A stretch of 34,487 nucleotides of DNA. Origin: Sphingomonadaceae bacterium (lineage in GTDB: Bacteria > Pseudomonadota > Alphaproteobacteria > Sphingomonadales > Sphingomonadaceae). A program made the position numbers and the translations under genes. The notes below the pieces were generated by a model. It made no database searches. It worked only from the letters and a program-made list of their open reading frames with translations, and was not told where the DNA came from. Shown piece after piece: positions 24,162 through 33,370 of this stretch; position 1 is the stretch's first letter; each line of letters opens with the position of its first letter. The stretch is taken from assembly GCA_947451145.1 (NCBI GenBank), contig CANFXW010000031.1, forward strand, positions 1 through 34,487, read 5' to 3'.

Positions 24162-24980
24162 TTACCGGAGCGCCTGAGCAAGGATCTTGTGAAGCCGTGA
24201 GTGCAAGCCGTCGTTGCCGGCCAGCACCTGCTTTTCGCAGATCGGATGCGAAACACCGCGCCAATCGGTCACAAAACCACCAGCTTCACGCACCAGCAGG
24301 CAGCCTGCGGCCGTGTCCCAGGTGGCAAGGTCCTGTTCCCAGAAGCCCTCATATCGCCCGGCAGCGACCCACGCGAGATCGAGCGCGGCCGAACCAAAGC
24401 GGCGAATACCGGCAACCTGCGGCGCGAGAGCAGCGTAGATCTTGCTCCACTCTTCCGGATCGCCGCGGTTGGCGAAGGGAATGCCAGTAGCAACCAGCGA
24501 TTCGTCGAGATGGCGGCGCGAGGAAACGCGCAGACGGCGATCCTGAAGCCAGGCGCCGCGATTCTTTTCGGCCCAATAGCTCTCGTCGGTGATCGGCTGA
24601 TAGACAAGACCGGCGACAACATCGCCCCAGCCCTTGCCGTCGAGCCGGGGTTCCTGAACCGCGATCGAGACGGCAAAGTGCGGGATGCCGTGCAGAAAAT
24701 TGGTCGTGCCATCGAGCGGATCAACGATCCAGCGCGGCATATCCGGGTTCGGGTCAATCTCGCCCGCTTCCTCGAACAGAAAGCCCCAGCCGGGGCGCGC
24801 CACTTTCAGCTCCTCCCAGATCGTCCGCTCGGCAGCCTGATCGGCTTTCGAAACGAAGTCCGAAGGTCCCTTGCGGCTGACCTGCAGGTGCTCGACTTCG
24901 CCAAAGTCACGGCGCAAGCGCTGCCCGGCTTTACGGGCAGCCTTTTCCATTACGCGCATCAGGCCGGATATTGCTGACAT
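24162..24980 (-). CDS. suhB: Inositol-1-monophosphatase family protein
   Basis: This 272-residue enzyme belongs to the magnesium-dependent phosphatase family of inositol monophosphatase. Metal ligands are seen in LFEEAG (Glu70/71), DPLDGTTNFLHG (Asp87, Asp90) and WDTAAGCLLVREAGG near residue 220. In bacteria the family (SuhB) hydrolyses inositol-1-phosphate or related sugar phosphates and can also aid rRNA antitermination, so the cellular role here is open. The start ATG is six bases after the efp stop, and the two are surely cotranscribed. Confidence 0.92.
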   Translation of the reverse strand: MSAISGLMRVMEKAARKAGQRLRRDFGEVEHLQVSRKGPSDFVSKADQAAERTIWEELKVARPGWGFLFEEAGEIDPNPDMPRWIVDPLDGTTNFLHGIPHFAVSIAVQEPRLDGKGWGDVVAGLVYQPITDESYWAEKNRGAWLQDRRLRVSSRRHLDESLVATGIPFANRGDPEEWSKIYAALAPQVAGIRRFGSAALDLAWVAAGRYEGFWEQDLATWDTAAGCLLVREAGGFVTDWRGVSHPICEKQVLAGNDGLHSRLHKILAQALR

Positions 24981-24986
24981 GGCTGA

Positions 24987-25553
24987 TCAGTTCGCCTTGC
25001 CGACGTATTCGCGGTCGTAAACGTTGACGATGATCCGCGTGCCGCTTTCGATATGCGGCGGAACCATCACACGCACGCCGTTGTCGAGGATCGCGGGCTT
25101 ATAGCTCGACGAAGCCGTCTGGCCCTTCACTACAGCGTCAGCCTCGACAATCGTGGCTTCAACCTGATCGGGCAGCTGCACCGAAATTGGCCGCTCGTCA
25201 TACATTTCGAGCAGCACGGTCATGCCGTCCTGCAGGAAAGCAACCGCATCGCCCAGCAGATCGCCGGGCAGCGTTATCTGGTCGTAATTTTCCACGTCCA
25301 TGAACACCAGATCATCGCCCTCGGCGTAAAGATACTGGAAGTCCTTGGTATCAAGCCGCACGCGCTCGATGGTGTCCTGGCTGCGGAAGCGGACGTTGGT
25401 CTTGCGGCCATCGATCAGGTTCTTCATCTCAACCTGCATGAAGGCTCCGCCCTTGCCGGGCTGCGTGTGCTGGGTCTTGGCAACTTTCCAGATGCCTTTT
25501 TCGTATTCAAGAATGTTGCCGGGACGGATGTCCACGCCACTGATCTTCGCCAT
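24987..25553 (-). CDS. efp: Translation elongation factor P
   Basis: This is a 188-residue, three-domain tRNA-mimic that binds the ribosome and relieves stalling at polyproline. The N-terminal KOW-like domain has the modification loop TQPGKGGAF with Lys34, the residue beta-lysylated or otherwise modified in other bacteria. The two OB domains follow, ending with [21 protein letters not shown]. The ATG at 25553 (MAKISGVDI) fits the family N-terminus; the open frame 26 codons upstream has no support. No EpmA/EpmB gene is in the window. It is cotranscribed with suhB. Confidence 0.97.
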   Translation of the reverse strand: MAKISGVDIRPGNILEYEKGIWKVAKTQHTQPGKGGAFMQVEMKNLIDGRKTNVRFRSQDTIERVRLDTKDFQYLYAEGDDLVFMDVENYDQITLPGDLLGDAVAFLQDGMTVLLEMYDERPISVQLPDQVEATIVEADAVVKGQTASSSYKPAILDNGVRVMVPPHIESGTRIIVNVYDREYVGKAN

Positions 25554-25695
25554 GGGAGCCTCTGAGGATGAGAAAGAACCGGATTTCGTCCGGGAAGGCG
25601 CGCCCTTAGCCTGTGACTGCGGCGGCGGCAAGCGTGGCGATGATAGCCTGCGCGTTCATCGCATGCTAATCGGCGCTGATGGATTGGAATCGCCC

Positions 25696-26058
25696 ATGAA
25701 ACGCTTGATCGCCGTGATCGCAATTGCCTCAACCGGACCGGCCCTTGCCGTGCCAGGTGGAGAGCTCGACACCCTGCCGCGCGGGCTGTTTGTCTGCGAA
25801 TTGCCGGGGGATGCCAATGGCTCGGTAGGGCAGCTCGTGCCCGAAGCCGATTTCGCGGTAAGCAACGACTCAACCTATCAGACGGATTTGGGCTACGGTG
25901 CCTATCTGGTGACCGGCGATCAGGTAGCGATGACATCGGGCCCCCTGCGCGGAGATCGCTTCAAGCGGGTTAGCCCCCGTTTCCTGCGCAAACTTGATGC
26001 ACAGGGCAAGGAAACCCGCATGCGCTGCGTGCTGCAGCACGCAAACAACGATCACTAG
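25696..26058 (+). CDS. Small exported hypothetical protein
   Basis: The 120-residue product has a signal peptide (MKRLIAVIAIASTGPALA) and a mature domain of about 100 residues with two Cys (FVCELPG and MRCVLQH) that could form a disulfide in the periplasm. No family is recognised. In-frame ATGs occur at 25663 and 25696; the latter puts the positively charged MKR directly before the hydrophobic stretch and is preferred. It is divergent from efp and ends nine bases from the convergent thiE stop. Confidence 0.75.
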   Translation: MKRLIAVIAIASTGPALAVPGGELDTLPRGLFVCELPGDANGSVGQLVPEADFAVSNDSTYQTDLGYGAYLVTGDQVAMTSGPLRGDRFKRVSPRFLRKLDAQGKETRMRCVLQHANNDH

Positions 26059-26067
26059 GCGCCGGGG

Positions 26068-26700
26068 TTAGCCAAGTGCCTTGGTAAAGGCCTTTACGGC
26101 TTCCACTTCATCGCCGTTCCAAACTGCACCGCACACCGCGACAAAATCTGCACCTGCATCGGCCAGCGCCTTGCAGTTTTCCGGCGTGATCCCGCCGATG
26201 GCAACGCAAGGCAGTTCAAAGAACGTCTGCCACCATTCGAGGATTTCGGGCTCAGCCTGATGCTTCACCTCTTTGGTGGTGGTAGGATGGAATGCGCCGA
26301 AAGCAACATAGTCTGCCCCGTCTTCGCCCGCTTCCATCGCCAGATCACGGCTGCCATGGCAGGTAACACCGATCTGCGCCTCGCGGCCCAGTTCCTGTCG
26401 TGCCTCGGCCACGTCACCGTCTTCTTGCCCCAGATGCACGCCATCTGCACCGAGCCGCTTGGCAAGGCTGACCGAATCATTGACGATAAAGGCCACGTCA
26501 CGCTCTGCGCAGATGCGCTGGAGCGGTTCCGCCAGCCGAGCGGCGGCATGATCGTCCATCCCCTTCACGCGAAACTGGAATGCCGCAACCGGCCCGGCAT
26601 CAAGCGCGCGCGCCAACCGATCAGGAAAGTCCCCGCCCACTTCGAGCGGCGAGATGAGGTAAAGCTGGGTGGGAATGCGTTCGCGCGGTTCTTGGGACAT
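26068..26700 (-). CDS. thiE: Thiamine phosphate synthase
   Basis: This 210-residue TIM-barrel enzyme joins hydroxymethylpyrimidine diphosphate and thiazole phosphate to give thiamine phosphate. Family motifs: QFRVKGMDD (substrate loop), FIVNDSVSLAKRLGADGVHLGQED (Asn-Asp and His-x-Gly), HPTTTKEV and AIGGITPENC near the C-terminus. The usual QLR(E/D)K is QFRVK here, a conservative change. No TPP riboswitch is visible in the 42 bases before it. No other thi gene is adjacent. Confidence 0.93.
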   Translation of the reverse strand: MSQEPRERIPTQLYLISPLEVGGDFPDRLARALDAGPVAAFQFRVKGMDDHAAARLAEPLQRICAERDVAFIVNDSVSLAKRLGADGVHLGQEDGDVAEARQELGREAQIGVTCHGSRDLAMEAGEDGADYVAFGAFHPTTTKEVKHQAEPEILEWWQTFFELPCVAIGGITPENCKALADAGADFVAVCGAVWNGDEVEAVKAFTKALG

Positions 26701-26742
26701 GTGTGAGCCTCTAGCCGAGCATGCGCGATCAGCAAAGTCCGC

Positions 26743-27261
26743 TTACATCACCCGGCTGTCATAGGCCCAATGCAGCAGTGCCTGTCGCTGGCCCGGGCGA
26801 CAAAAGGGATCGCCGGGCTCGCAATAGAGCCGCACCTGCGCGGCATGACGGGCGAAATTGCGCCAGCGCTTGATCTGGCGGGCGTCATCCTCATGCCGGC
26901 GACCCATGAAATAGCGGCAATACCACTGGAACCAACCGCGCGGATCGTCGTCGTGGATCCAACCTTTGCGCCGCCATTCAGCCAGAGGTTGCGACGCGGC
27001 GACACCAAACCAGTTGAGCTTCTTGTCCGGCTTTCCCGGGGATAGCTTGGCATTGATGAACCAGGATTCGGGAAATTCGTCGCGGCAATCGGTCATGTAG
27101 CAGCCGCCAAACACACCGAGTTCGAGCATTTCGGCTGGGGTCAGCTCGGGGGCAAAGGCAGAGTCAAACTCCGCGCCGGGTTCAGCGGTCAGCTCATAGC
27201 TGTAGCCGCGCTGCATGCGGTCGTTGCCGGTAACCGTCTTGGGGCGATCATTGTCGGGCAT
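26743..27261 (-). CDS. Conserved-looking hypothetical protein with clustered Cys and Trp
   Basis: No named family is recognised. The 172-residue soluble protein lacks signal peptide or membrane helices. It is unusually rich in Trp, Arg and Asp and has Cys in GGCYMTDCRDE (two), WYCRYFMGRR, and YCEPGDPFCRPGQRQALL (two), so a metal site or redox pair is possible. The segment WFQWYCRYFMGRRHEDDARQ and the C-terminal CRPGQRQALLHWAYDSR look strongly constrained, which suggests a real family. It is on the same strand as thiE, 42 bases ahead of it, and follows fba with a 109-base gap. Confidence 0.8.
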   Translation of the reverse strand: MPDNDRPKTVTGNDRMQRGYSYELTAEPGAEFDSAFAPELTPAEMLELGVFGGCYMTDCRDEFPESWFINAKLSPGKPDKKLNWFGVAASQPLAEWRRKGWIHDDDPRGWFQWYCRYFMGRRHEDDARQIKRWRNFARHAAQVRLYCEPGDPFCRPGQRQALLHWAYDSRVM

Positions 27262-27313
27262 GGCTGCCGCCTAGACTAATGGCATCCGATTGCCGAGTCC
27301 CCAAACGGTCAGC

Positions 27314-27340
27314 CGCCGGGTCAGGTTTCCCCGCCCGGCG
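27314..27340 (-). terminator. Possible weak terminator or hairpin after fba
   Basis: CGCCGGG (27314-27320) and CCCGGCG (27334-27340) pair perfectly around a 13-base loop, 30 bases past the fba stop. There is no T-run on the minus strand, so termination, if any, would be Rho-dependent or partial. Confidence 0.3.
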
Positions 27341-27370
27341 ACCTCCTCTCCAACTCGCTATTGGAAGTTT

Positions 27371-28264
27371 TTAGGCAGCGACCTTCTGGGTCGAGCCCTT
27401 GAAAATGTCGTCAATCGCTGCGCCCAGCGCGGCGTCGAATTCGGCGTCGCTCATCTGGAAACGCAGGTCTTCAAGCAGCGCGCGGCTGAAGCTGGCGATG
27501 ATGCCCTTGTTCTTCGACAGCTCGACGCAAGCCTCTGGGCGCTTGTAGCCGCCCGAGAGCGCCACGACGCGCAGCACCTTGGGGTGATCGACAAGCGCAT
27601 CGAAGGTGCCCGGAACCACCGGCAAGCTCAGCTTGAGCATGACCTGTGTGTCCATGGTGTCGAGGTTCTTGAGGATCTCGGCGAGCATGATCTTGTCGCA
27701 CTCGGCGCGGGTTTCGCTCTTGATGTTAATTTCGGGCTCAAGCATCGGCATCATGCCGTGGCTGAGAACCTGACGGCCAATTTCAAACTGCTGGGCAACA
27801 ATAGCGGCAATGCCTTCTGCATTGGCCGAATTGATCACCGAACGTTCCTTAGTGCCATAAACGCCGAGACCCTTTGCCTTGACCAGCAAGGCATCGAGTT
27901 CGGGCATTGGCTTCATCATCTGAACGCCGTTGGCCTCTTCTTCCAGACCCTTGTCGATCTTGATGAAGGGAACCACGCCCTTGGCGATCAGGGCCGAAGG
28001 GGTTGGCACGCCGTCTACCGAACCATCCATGGTGCGCTCGAACAGGATTGCGCCGATCACCTTGTCACCGGTGAATGCCGCTGAGCGGATGATGCGGCTA
28101 CGCATATCGTGGATCAGGCCGAACATTTCTTCGTCATTGCTGAAGGCGTCGGCACCGATTCCATAGCCTGCCAGAGCCTTTGGCGTTGATCCACCTGACT
28201 GGTCGAGAGCGGCGATAAAGCCGTTTCCGGCGGCCATCTTGGCGGTCATGTCGGCAGTGTTCAT
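27371..28264 (-). CDS. Class I fructose-bisphosphate aldolase
   Basis: This 297-residue enzyme cleaves fructose-1,6-bisphosphate into two triose phosphates, or condenses them, through a Schiff base and no metal. The family sequence is seen in GNGFIAALDQSGGSTPKAL at the start, ILFERTMD (about 73-80), FIKIDKGLE, and QVMLKLSLPVVPG, with a Lys likely to be the Schiff-base residue, then VALSGGYKRPEA. This is the short class I type found in many bacteria. It is the last gene of the tkt-gap-pgk-fba run, 83 bases after pgk. Confidence 0.95.
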   Translation of the reverse strand: MNTADMTAKMAAGNGFIAALDQSGGSTPKALAGYGIGADAFSNDEEMFGLIHDMRSRIIRSAAFTGDKVIGAILFERTMDGSVDGVPTPSALIAKGVVPFIKIDKGLEEEANGVQMMKPMPELDALLVKAKGLGVYGTKERSVINSANAEGIAAIVAQQFEIGRQVLSHGMMPMLEPEINIKSETRAECDKIMLAEILKNLDTMDTQVMLKLSLPVVPGTFDALVDHPKVLRVVALSGGYKRPEACVELSKNKGIIASFSRALLEDLRFQMSDAEFDAALGAAIDDIFKGSTQKVAA

Positions 28265-28347
28265 GTCGGTTCTTGCCCTTGCATACGTATGTGGAATGGC
28301 GTGCCCTTAGCCACGGCAGCGATTCGCTGCAATGGGGGTAACCATAT

Positions 28348-29547
28348 TCAGATTTGCAGTGCGGCCACTCCGGGCAGTTCCTTGCCTTCCATCCATTCCA
28401 GGAAGGCGCCGCCTGCGGTCGAGACGTAGCTGAAATCACCAGCGACACCGGCATGATTGAGCGCGGCAACAGTATCGCCGCCGCCCGCAACCGAAACCAA
28501 AGAACCTTCCTTGGTAAGCGCAGCAGCCGTGCGGGCCAGCGCGACGGTGGCGGTGTCAAAGGGTTCAGTCTCGAAGGCACCGAGCGGACCGTTCCACACC
28601 AGCGTGCGGCAGGTCTTGAGCACGTCAGCCAGAGCTTCGGTAGCCTGCGGGCCAACGTCGAGGATCATCTCGTCCGCTGCAACCTCATGCACGTTGCAGG
28701 TGCGCAAGCTTGGCGGATTGGCTGCGAATTCCTTCGATACAACAACGTCATAAGGCAGGTGAACGGTGCAGCCCGACGAATCCGCGGCGGCGAGTATGCC
28801 GCGCACCGTATCAGCCAGATCATGCTCGCAAAGTGACTTGCCGACATCGACATCGTTGGCCGCGAGAAAGGTATTGGCCATGCCGCCACCGATGATCAGG
28901 TGATCGACCTGTGTGACGAGGTGGGTCAGTACATCAAGCTTTGATGATACCTTGGCGCCGCCAACCACAGCAGCCACCGGACGGACCGGATTGCCCAGCG
29001 CCTTTTCCAGCGCCTCAAGCTCGGCCTGCATCGAACGACCGGCATAGGCGGGGAGCAGATGCGCGAGGCCTTCGGTGGTCATATGGGCACGGTGCGCTGC
29101 CGAGAAGGCATCGTTGACGTAGAAATCGGCATTGGCAGCTACCGCCTTGGCGAGTTCCGGATCGTTCTTTTCCTCACCCTTCCAGAAGCGCGAGTTTTCG
29201 AGGATCGCGATGCCGCCATTGCCGAGGATGCCGATCGACTGCTTGACTACGTCGCCAGCGATTTCCGGCACGAACATAACTTCCCGGCCGAGCACGGCAG
29301 ATACCGGATTCACCACCATCGAGAGCGACTGGGTGGACACCCGCTCACCCTTCGGACGGCCAAAGTGCGCCAGCAGCAGTACTTTCGCGCCCTTGTCGGC
29401 CAGCTCCAGGATCGTCGGTACAGCAGCCCGCACGCGCGTATCGTCGGTAACGGCCCCGTCCTGCATCGGCAGGTTGAAGTCGACGCGGACCAGCGCGACT
29501 TTGCCAGTTACGTCACCGAGATCGTCGAGCGTGCGGAAAGTTGGCAT
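28348..29547 (-). CDS. pgk: Phosphoglycerate kinase
   Basis: This 399-residue two-domain kinase interconverts 1,3-bisphosphoglycerate and 3-phosphoglycerate with ATP/ADP. The N-domain signature [15 protein letters not shown], followed by [12 protein letters not shown] and [10 protein letters not shown], binds the substrate; the C-domain holds [11 protein letters not shown] for nucleotide. The start ATG lies 128 bases after the gap stop, with a palindromic repeat in between (29572-29661). Same-strand partner of gap, tkt and fba. Confidence 0.98.
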   Translation of the reverse strand: MPTFRTLDDLGDVTGKVALVRVDFNLPMQDGAVTDDTRVRAAVPTILELADKGAKVLLLAHFGRPKGERVSTQSLSMVVNPVSAVLGREVMFVPEIAGDVVKQSIGILGNGGIAILENSRFWKGEEKNDPELAKAVAANADFYVNDAFSAAHRAHMTTEGLAHLLPAYAGRSMQAELEALEKALGNPVRPVAAVVGGAKVSSKLDVLTHLVTQVDHLIIGGGMANTFLAANDVDVGKSLCEHDLADTVRGILAAADSSGCTVHLPYDVVVSKEFAANPPSLRTCNVHEVAADEMILDVGPQATEALADVLKTCRTLVWNGPLGAFETEPFDTATVALARTAAALTKEGSLVSVAGGGDTVAALNHAGVAGDFSYVSTAGGAFLEWMEGKELPGVAALQI

Positions 29548-29571
29548 TGTTGTCTGACCTTAAACCAACCC

Positions 29572-29661
29572 CGTCATTCCCGCGAAAGCGGGAACCCAAC
29601 TCCGGACCTCGCAACAATTCCAGAGCGCTGGAGATGGGTCCCCGCTTTCGCGGGGATGACG
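29572..29661. repeat. 90-bp palindromic repeat between gap and pgk
   Basis: Arms of 27 bases, 29572-29598 (CGTCATTCCCGCGAAAGCGG and seven more) and 29635-29661, are inverted repeats with two mismatches that keep G-U pairing on one strand, around a 36-base core. This type of GTCATTCCCGCGAAAGCGGG unit is a widespread dispersed repeat in proteobacterial genomes. In the gap-pgk mRNA it would form a long stem-loop, perhaps modulating stability or read-through. It differs from the element inside dnaE2. Confidence 0.9.
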
Positions 29662-29675
29662 ACGGTTTTGTTTGA

Positions 29676-30683
29676 TTAAATGAACTTCGCCATGACACCG
29701 GCGGTGTCGAGCATGCGGTTCGAAAAGCCCCACTCGTTGTCGTACCAGCTCAGCACGCGAACCAGCTTGCCTTCGAGCACGGCGGTTTCCAGCCCGTCGA
29801 TGCTTGAGCTGTGTGCGTCGTGGTTGAAGTCGATCGATACCAGCGGCTCGTCGGTATAGGCCAGCACGCCCTTCAGCGCGCCTTCGGCAGCAGCCTTGAG
29901 CAGGCCGTTGACTTCCTCAACCGAAGTATCGCGCTTTGGCGTGAAAGTCAGGTCGACAACCGAGACGTTCGGGGTAGGCACGCGGATCGACGAACCGTCG
30001 AGCTTGCCCTTAAGATCAGGCAGAACCTCACCCACGGCAACGGCAGCGCCGGTGCTGGTCGGGATCATGTTCATCGCTGCAGCGCGGGCGCGACGCGGAT
30101 CGCTGTGGATCTGGTCAAGGATCTTCTGGTCGTTGGTGTAGGAATGGATGGTGGTCATCAGACCGCGCTCGATACCGATCGATTCGTGCAGAACCTTGGC
30201 CATCGGCGCAAGGCAGTTGGTGGTGCACGAAGCGTTCGAAACGATGGTGTGATCGGCGGTCAGCTTGTCGTGGTTCACGCCGAAAACGACGGTAAGATCA
30301 ACACCCTTGGCAGGAGCCGAGATCAGCACGCGCTTGGCACCGGCATCGAGATGCTTCTGGCCGCCATCGCGGTTGGTGAAGAAGCCGGTGCATTCGAAAG
30401 CGATGTCGACGCCGTTTGCCTTGTGCGGCAGGTTGGCGGGATCGCGCTCGGCAGTTACCTGGATGCGCTTGCCGTTGATGATCAGGTCATTGCCATCGAC
30501 TTCGACGGTGCCATTGAACGGACCGTGGACCGAATCGCGCTGGAACAGGCGGGCATTGGCCTTGGCGTCAGCCAAATCGTTGATCGATACCAGCTCGAGC
30601 CCGCAGTCGGGACGCTCGATAATTGCGCGCGCCACATTGCGGCCGATGCGCCCGAAACCGTTGATTGCAACCTTGGTCGCCAT
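29676..30683 (-). CDS. gap: Glyceraldehyde-3-phosphate dehydrogenase, type I
   Basis: This is a 335-residue enzyme with the NAD-binding fold first ([14 protein letters not shown]) and then the catalytic domain. The active Cys153 is in [12 protein letters not shown] with His180 in [10 protein letters not shown]. Asp36 in the SINDLAD loop indicates NAD preference over NADP. It oxidises glyceraldehyde-3-phosphate to 1,3-bisphosphoglycerate. A CAGGAG ribosome site precedes the ATG at 30683. It follows tkt by 14 bases and is certainly cotranscribed with it. Confidence 0.98.
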   Translation of the reverse strand: MATKVAINGFGRIGRNVARAIIERPDCGLELVSINDLADAKANARLFQRDSVHGPFNGTVEVDGNDLIINGKRIQVTAERDPANLPHKANGVDIAFECTGFFTNRDGGQKHLDAGAKRVLISAPAKGVDLTVVFGVNHDKLTADHTIVSNASCTTNCLAPMAKVLHESIGIERGLMTTIHSYTNDQKILDQIHSDPRRARAAAMNMIPTSTGAAVAVGEVLPDLKGKLDGSSIRVPTPNVSVVDLTFTPKRDTSVEEVNGLLKAAAEGALKGVLAYTDEPLVSIDFNHDAHSSSIDGLETAVLEGKLVRVLSWYDNEWGFSNRMLDTAGVMAKFI

Positions 30684-30697
30684 GTCAAAAACTCCTG

Positions 30698-32671
30698 TCA
30701 GTTAGCCAGTTTAGCTGTGATTTGCGGCACGATTTTCGCCGCGGTAAGTCCGAAGTGATCGTAAAGCTGGTCGATCTTGCCCGAGGCGCCGAAGGTATCG
30801 ATGCCGATGTTCAGGCCGTCATTGCCGGTGAGCGATTGCCAGCCGAGCGTAACGCCGGCCTCGATCGAAACCTTCAGCGCATCAGCGGGAAGCAGATCGG
30901 CGCGGTAGGCCGCATCCTGGGCGGTGAAGCGTGACCAGCTGGGCATGGAAATAACGTCAGCGCCAACGCCAGCGGCCTCAAGCGCATCGCGGACGTCACA
31001 AGCAATCGCGACTTCAGAACCGGTGGCGATCAGCACAACCTTGCGGGCAGCCGTTGCAGCGCGCAGGCGATAGGCGCCCTTAGCGCTCAGCATTTCGCCA
31101 TCGCTGCGCAGCTGCGGCAGGTTCTGGCGGGTTAGCGCCAGCACGCTGGGCTTGTCCGCATTCTGCAAGGCGAGTGTCCAGCACTCGGCGGTTTCGATGA
31201 TGTCAGCCGGGCGGAACACTTCCAGATTGGGAATCATGCGCATCGACATCACATGCTCGATCGGCTGGTGGGTCGGGCCGTCCTCGCCCACGCCGATCGA
31301 ATCATGCGTCAGGACATAGATCACCCGCGCGTGCTGGATCGCCGAGAGGCGGATCGCGTTGCGGCAATAGTCCGAGAACACCAGGAAAGTGCCGCCATAG
31401 GGGATCACCCCGCCGTGCAGCGCCATGCCATTCATCGCCGCCGCCATGCCGAACTCGCGGATGCCGTAAGAGATATAGCGACCCCCATAGGTTTCGGCAT
31501 TGAGCGGGCCGGTTGCCTTGGTGCGGGTCAGGTTCGATCCGGTAAGGTCGGCCGATCCGCCGACCATTTCGGGCACCAGCGGGGTCAGCACTTCAAGCGC
31601 CATTTCGGACGATTTGCGCGTGGCGACAGTCTGTGACTGGTCGAGCCATGCCTTGAAGGTTCCCGCTGCCTCATCGCCCGAAGGCAGGTCACCAGCCATG
31701 CGGCGCGAGAATTCTGCCGCCTGCGGAGCAGCGGCAAGGCGCGCTTCCCAAGCAGCGCGGGCCTGCGCTCCACGGGCTCCAGTGGCTTGCCAATCGGCAG
31801 CGATTTCCGCCGGAATTTCAAATGCAGGTGCGCTCCAGCCCATATCAATGCGCGCAGCAGCGATTTCCTCGCCCCCAAGCGGCGCGCCATGGACATTGTG
31901 CGTACCCTGCTTGTTGGGCGCGCCCTTGCCGATGATCGTGCGGCAGGCGATCAGTGAGGGGCGATCATCGAGCAATGCAGCATCGATAGCGCGCTCGATT
32001 TCGCCAACATGGTGGCCATCGCAGCTTTCGGTATGCCAACCGGCAGCCTGGTAGCGGGCGAGAATGTCTTCACTGGTCGAAAGGTCAGTCGATCCGTCGA
32101 TGGTAATATGGTTGTTGTCCCACAGCACAATCATCCGGCCGAGCTTCAGATGCCCGGCAAGGCCAATGGCTTCGTGGTTGATGCCTTCCATCAGGCAGCC
32201 GTCGCCAGCCACCACCCAGGTGCGGTGATCGACCAGATCATCGCCAAATTGCGCATTCAGGTGGCGCTCGGCCAGTGCCATGCCGACTGCCATAGCAAGC
32301 CCCTGCCCCAGCGGACCGGTCGTGCATTCAACGCCAGCAATATGGGTATTCTCCGGATGCCCGGCGCAAGGGCTGCCCAGCTGGCGGAAATTGCGGATGT
32401 CATCCATCGTCGGGCTGGCGTAACCGGTCAAGTTGAGCAAGGCATAGACCAGCATAGAGCCGTGACCGGCGGAGAGCACAAAGCGATCACGGTCGGGCCA
32501 CTTCGGCGCGGCGGGATCGAACTTGATGTACTTTGAATAGAGCACGGTCGCCACATCGGCCATGCCCATCGGCATGCCGGGATGGCCGGAATTGGCCGCC
32601 TGGACCGCGTCCATGGACAGGGCTCGGATGGCGTTGGCCATCGGGCCGAGGCGGGCGGGATCTAGGGTCAT
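30698..32671 (-). CDS. tkt: Transketolase
   Basis: This 657-residue thiamine-diphosphate enzyme moves two-carbon units in the pentose phosphate pathway. The TPP motif [13 protein letters not shown]...WDNN is near residue 155-185, the transketolase [13 protein letters not shown] and [11 protein letters not shown] come before it, and the pyrimidine domain begins [11 protein letters not shown] (about 350) with [15 protein letters not shown] further on. GGAGG (32680-32684) is eight bases from the ATG at 32671, so that start is preferred over a TTG two codons earlier. It is first in the tkt-gap-pgk-fba run and divergent from the 61-residue ORF upstream of zapA. Confidence 0.97.
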   Translation of the reverse strand: MTLDPARLGPMANAIRALSMDAVQAANSGHPGMPMGMADVATVLYSKYIKFDPAAPKWPDRDRFVLSAGHGSMLVYALLNLTGYASPTMDDIRNFRQLGSPCAGHPENTHIAGVECTTGPLGQGLAMAVGMALAERHLNAQFGDDLVDHRTWVVAGDGCLMEGINHEAIGLAGHLKLGRMIVLWDNNHITIDGSTDLSTSEDILARYQAAGWHTESCDGHHVGEIERAIDAALLDDRPSLIACRTIIGKGAPNKQGTHNVHGAPLGGEEIAAARIDMGWSAPAFEIPAEIAADWQATGARGAQARAAWEARLAAAPQAAEFSRRMAGDLPSGDEAAGTFKAWLDQSQTVATRKSSEMALEVLTPLVPEMVGGSADLTGSNLTRTKATGPLNAETYGGRYISYGIREFGMAAAMNGMALHGGVIPYGGTFLVFSDYCRNAIRLSAIQHARVIYVLTHDSIGVGEDGPTHQPIEHVMSMRMIPNLEVFRPADIIETAECWTLALQNADKPSVLALTRQNLPQLRSDGEMLSAKGAYRLRAATAARKVVLIATGSEVAIACDVRDALEAAGVGADVISMPSWSRFTAQDAAYRADLLPADALKVSIEAGVTLGWQSLTGNDGLNIGIDTFGASGKIDQLYDHFGLTAAKIVPQITAKLAN

Positions 32672-32850
32672 TTTCAAGGCCTCCGGCGCGGTGCGCAGAA
32701 CAGGTGCGATTCGGGATGCGGCCCTTTTGCTGCTAGGCCTTCTCGCGTCAAGTTAAGCGGACGATTAGTATCGCATTTGGCGCACACTTCTTCTTTGCTT
32801 TGCGCTAGAGAATTTTTGGGTTAGCCATCCCACAGGACGGGGCAAATGGC

Positions 32851-33036
32851 ATGACAGGTCAAAGAGTAAGCCAGGCATTGGCGCGGATTGAAGCGGCAGC
32901 AGCCCGGATTGAGGCGGCAGCGGCAAAAGGCGGCGGCGAAGACTCAGCACTCGCGGCAAGGCATGATGCCTTGCGCGACGCTGTCACCCATTCACTGCGC
33001 GAGCTGGATACGCTGATTGGTGGAGCTTCCCGATGA
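32851..33036 (+). CDS. Small coiled-coil protein upstream of zapA
   Basis: The 61-residue product is Ala/Glu/Arg-rich and almost surely helical. It contains a tandem heptad repeat ARIEAAA-ARIEAAA, encoded by a 21-base direct repeat (32884-32904 and 32905-32925). No family is recognised. Its TGA overlaps the zapA ATG (ATGA), so the two are translationally coupled. This layout suggests a cell-division helper, perhaps a ZapA partner, but this is only inferred. A GGACGGGG stretch precedes its ATG. Confidence 0.75.
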   Translation: MTGQRVSQALARIEAAAARIEAAAAKGGGEDSALAARHDALRDAVTHSLRELDTLIGGASR

Positions 33037-33347
33037 GCAACGTCGATCTTTCCATTGGTGGCCGCGAATTCAAGGTTTCGTGCAGTCCCGGCGAAGAAGG
33101 CCATATTGCCGCGCTTGGCCGGATGATCGATGCCAAGGTATCGGGCATGGGCATGGCCGGTCAGAGCGAGGGGCGCATGCTGCTGTTCGCCTCGCTGCTG
33201 CTGGCTGACGAAGTTCATGAAAAACAAAGCCGAGGTGAAGGCACTTCTTCTGCCTCTCCAGCCACAGCAGAGAGCCCGGAATTGGCTGAAAAGCTCGAAT
33301 CAATCGCTACGGCACTGGAAAGATGTGCGCTTGCCCTTGAGGGCTGA
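33033..33347 (+). CDS. zapA: Cell division protein ZapA
   Basis: This 104-residue protein has the ZapA N-terminal beta-domain (VDLSIGGREFKVSCSPGEEGHIAALGRMIDAKV) and a C-terminal helix for coiled-coil dimerisation (SPELAEKLESIATALERCALALEG). ZapA binds and bundles FtsZ filaments at mid-cell. The start overlaps the upstream small ORF by four bases. The gene's last bases include the -35 of the 6S RNA promoter. Confidence 0.9.
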   Translation: MSNVDLSIGGREFKVSCSPGEEGHIAALGRMIDAKVSGMGMAGQSEGRMLLFASLLLADEVHEKQSRGEGTSSASPATAESPELAEKLESIATALERCALALEG

Positions 33348-33365
33348 GCACGGAAGGCCTACATG
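33337..33365 (+). promoter_or_regulatory. Sigma-70 promoter of the 6S RNA
   Basis: A -35 TTGAGG (33337-33342), 17-base spacer and -10 TACATG (33360-33365) place the start point at about 33371-33373, exactly where the 6S closing stem begins. The -35 overlaps the last codons and stop of zapA. Confidence 0.65.
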
Positions 33366-33370
33366 GGGCC

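Noticed and set aside
24125..24175. Inverted GGCGCCGG/CCGG-GCGCC segment with a T-run after suhB
   Set aside because: The run of T is within the loop on the plus strand and the stem is interrupted; on the minus strand, where suhB ends, the order is wrong for an intrinsic terminator.
26701..26742. Space for a TPP riboswitch before thiE
   Set aside because: The gap to the upstream gene is only 42 bases and has no CUGAGA-type element.
32755..32775. TTAA-N7-ATTA resembling a CtrA box upstream of the zapA unit
   Set aside because: Only one half-site fits TTAA-N7-TTAA and the distance to the gene is unremarkable; it could arise by chance.
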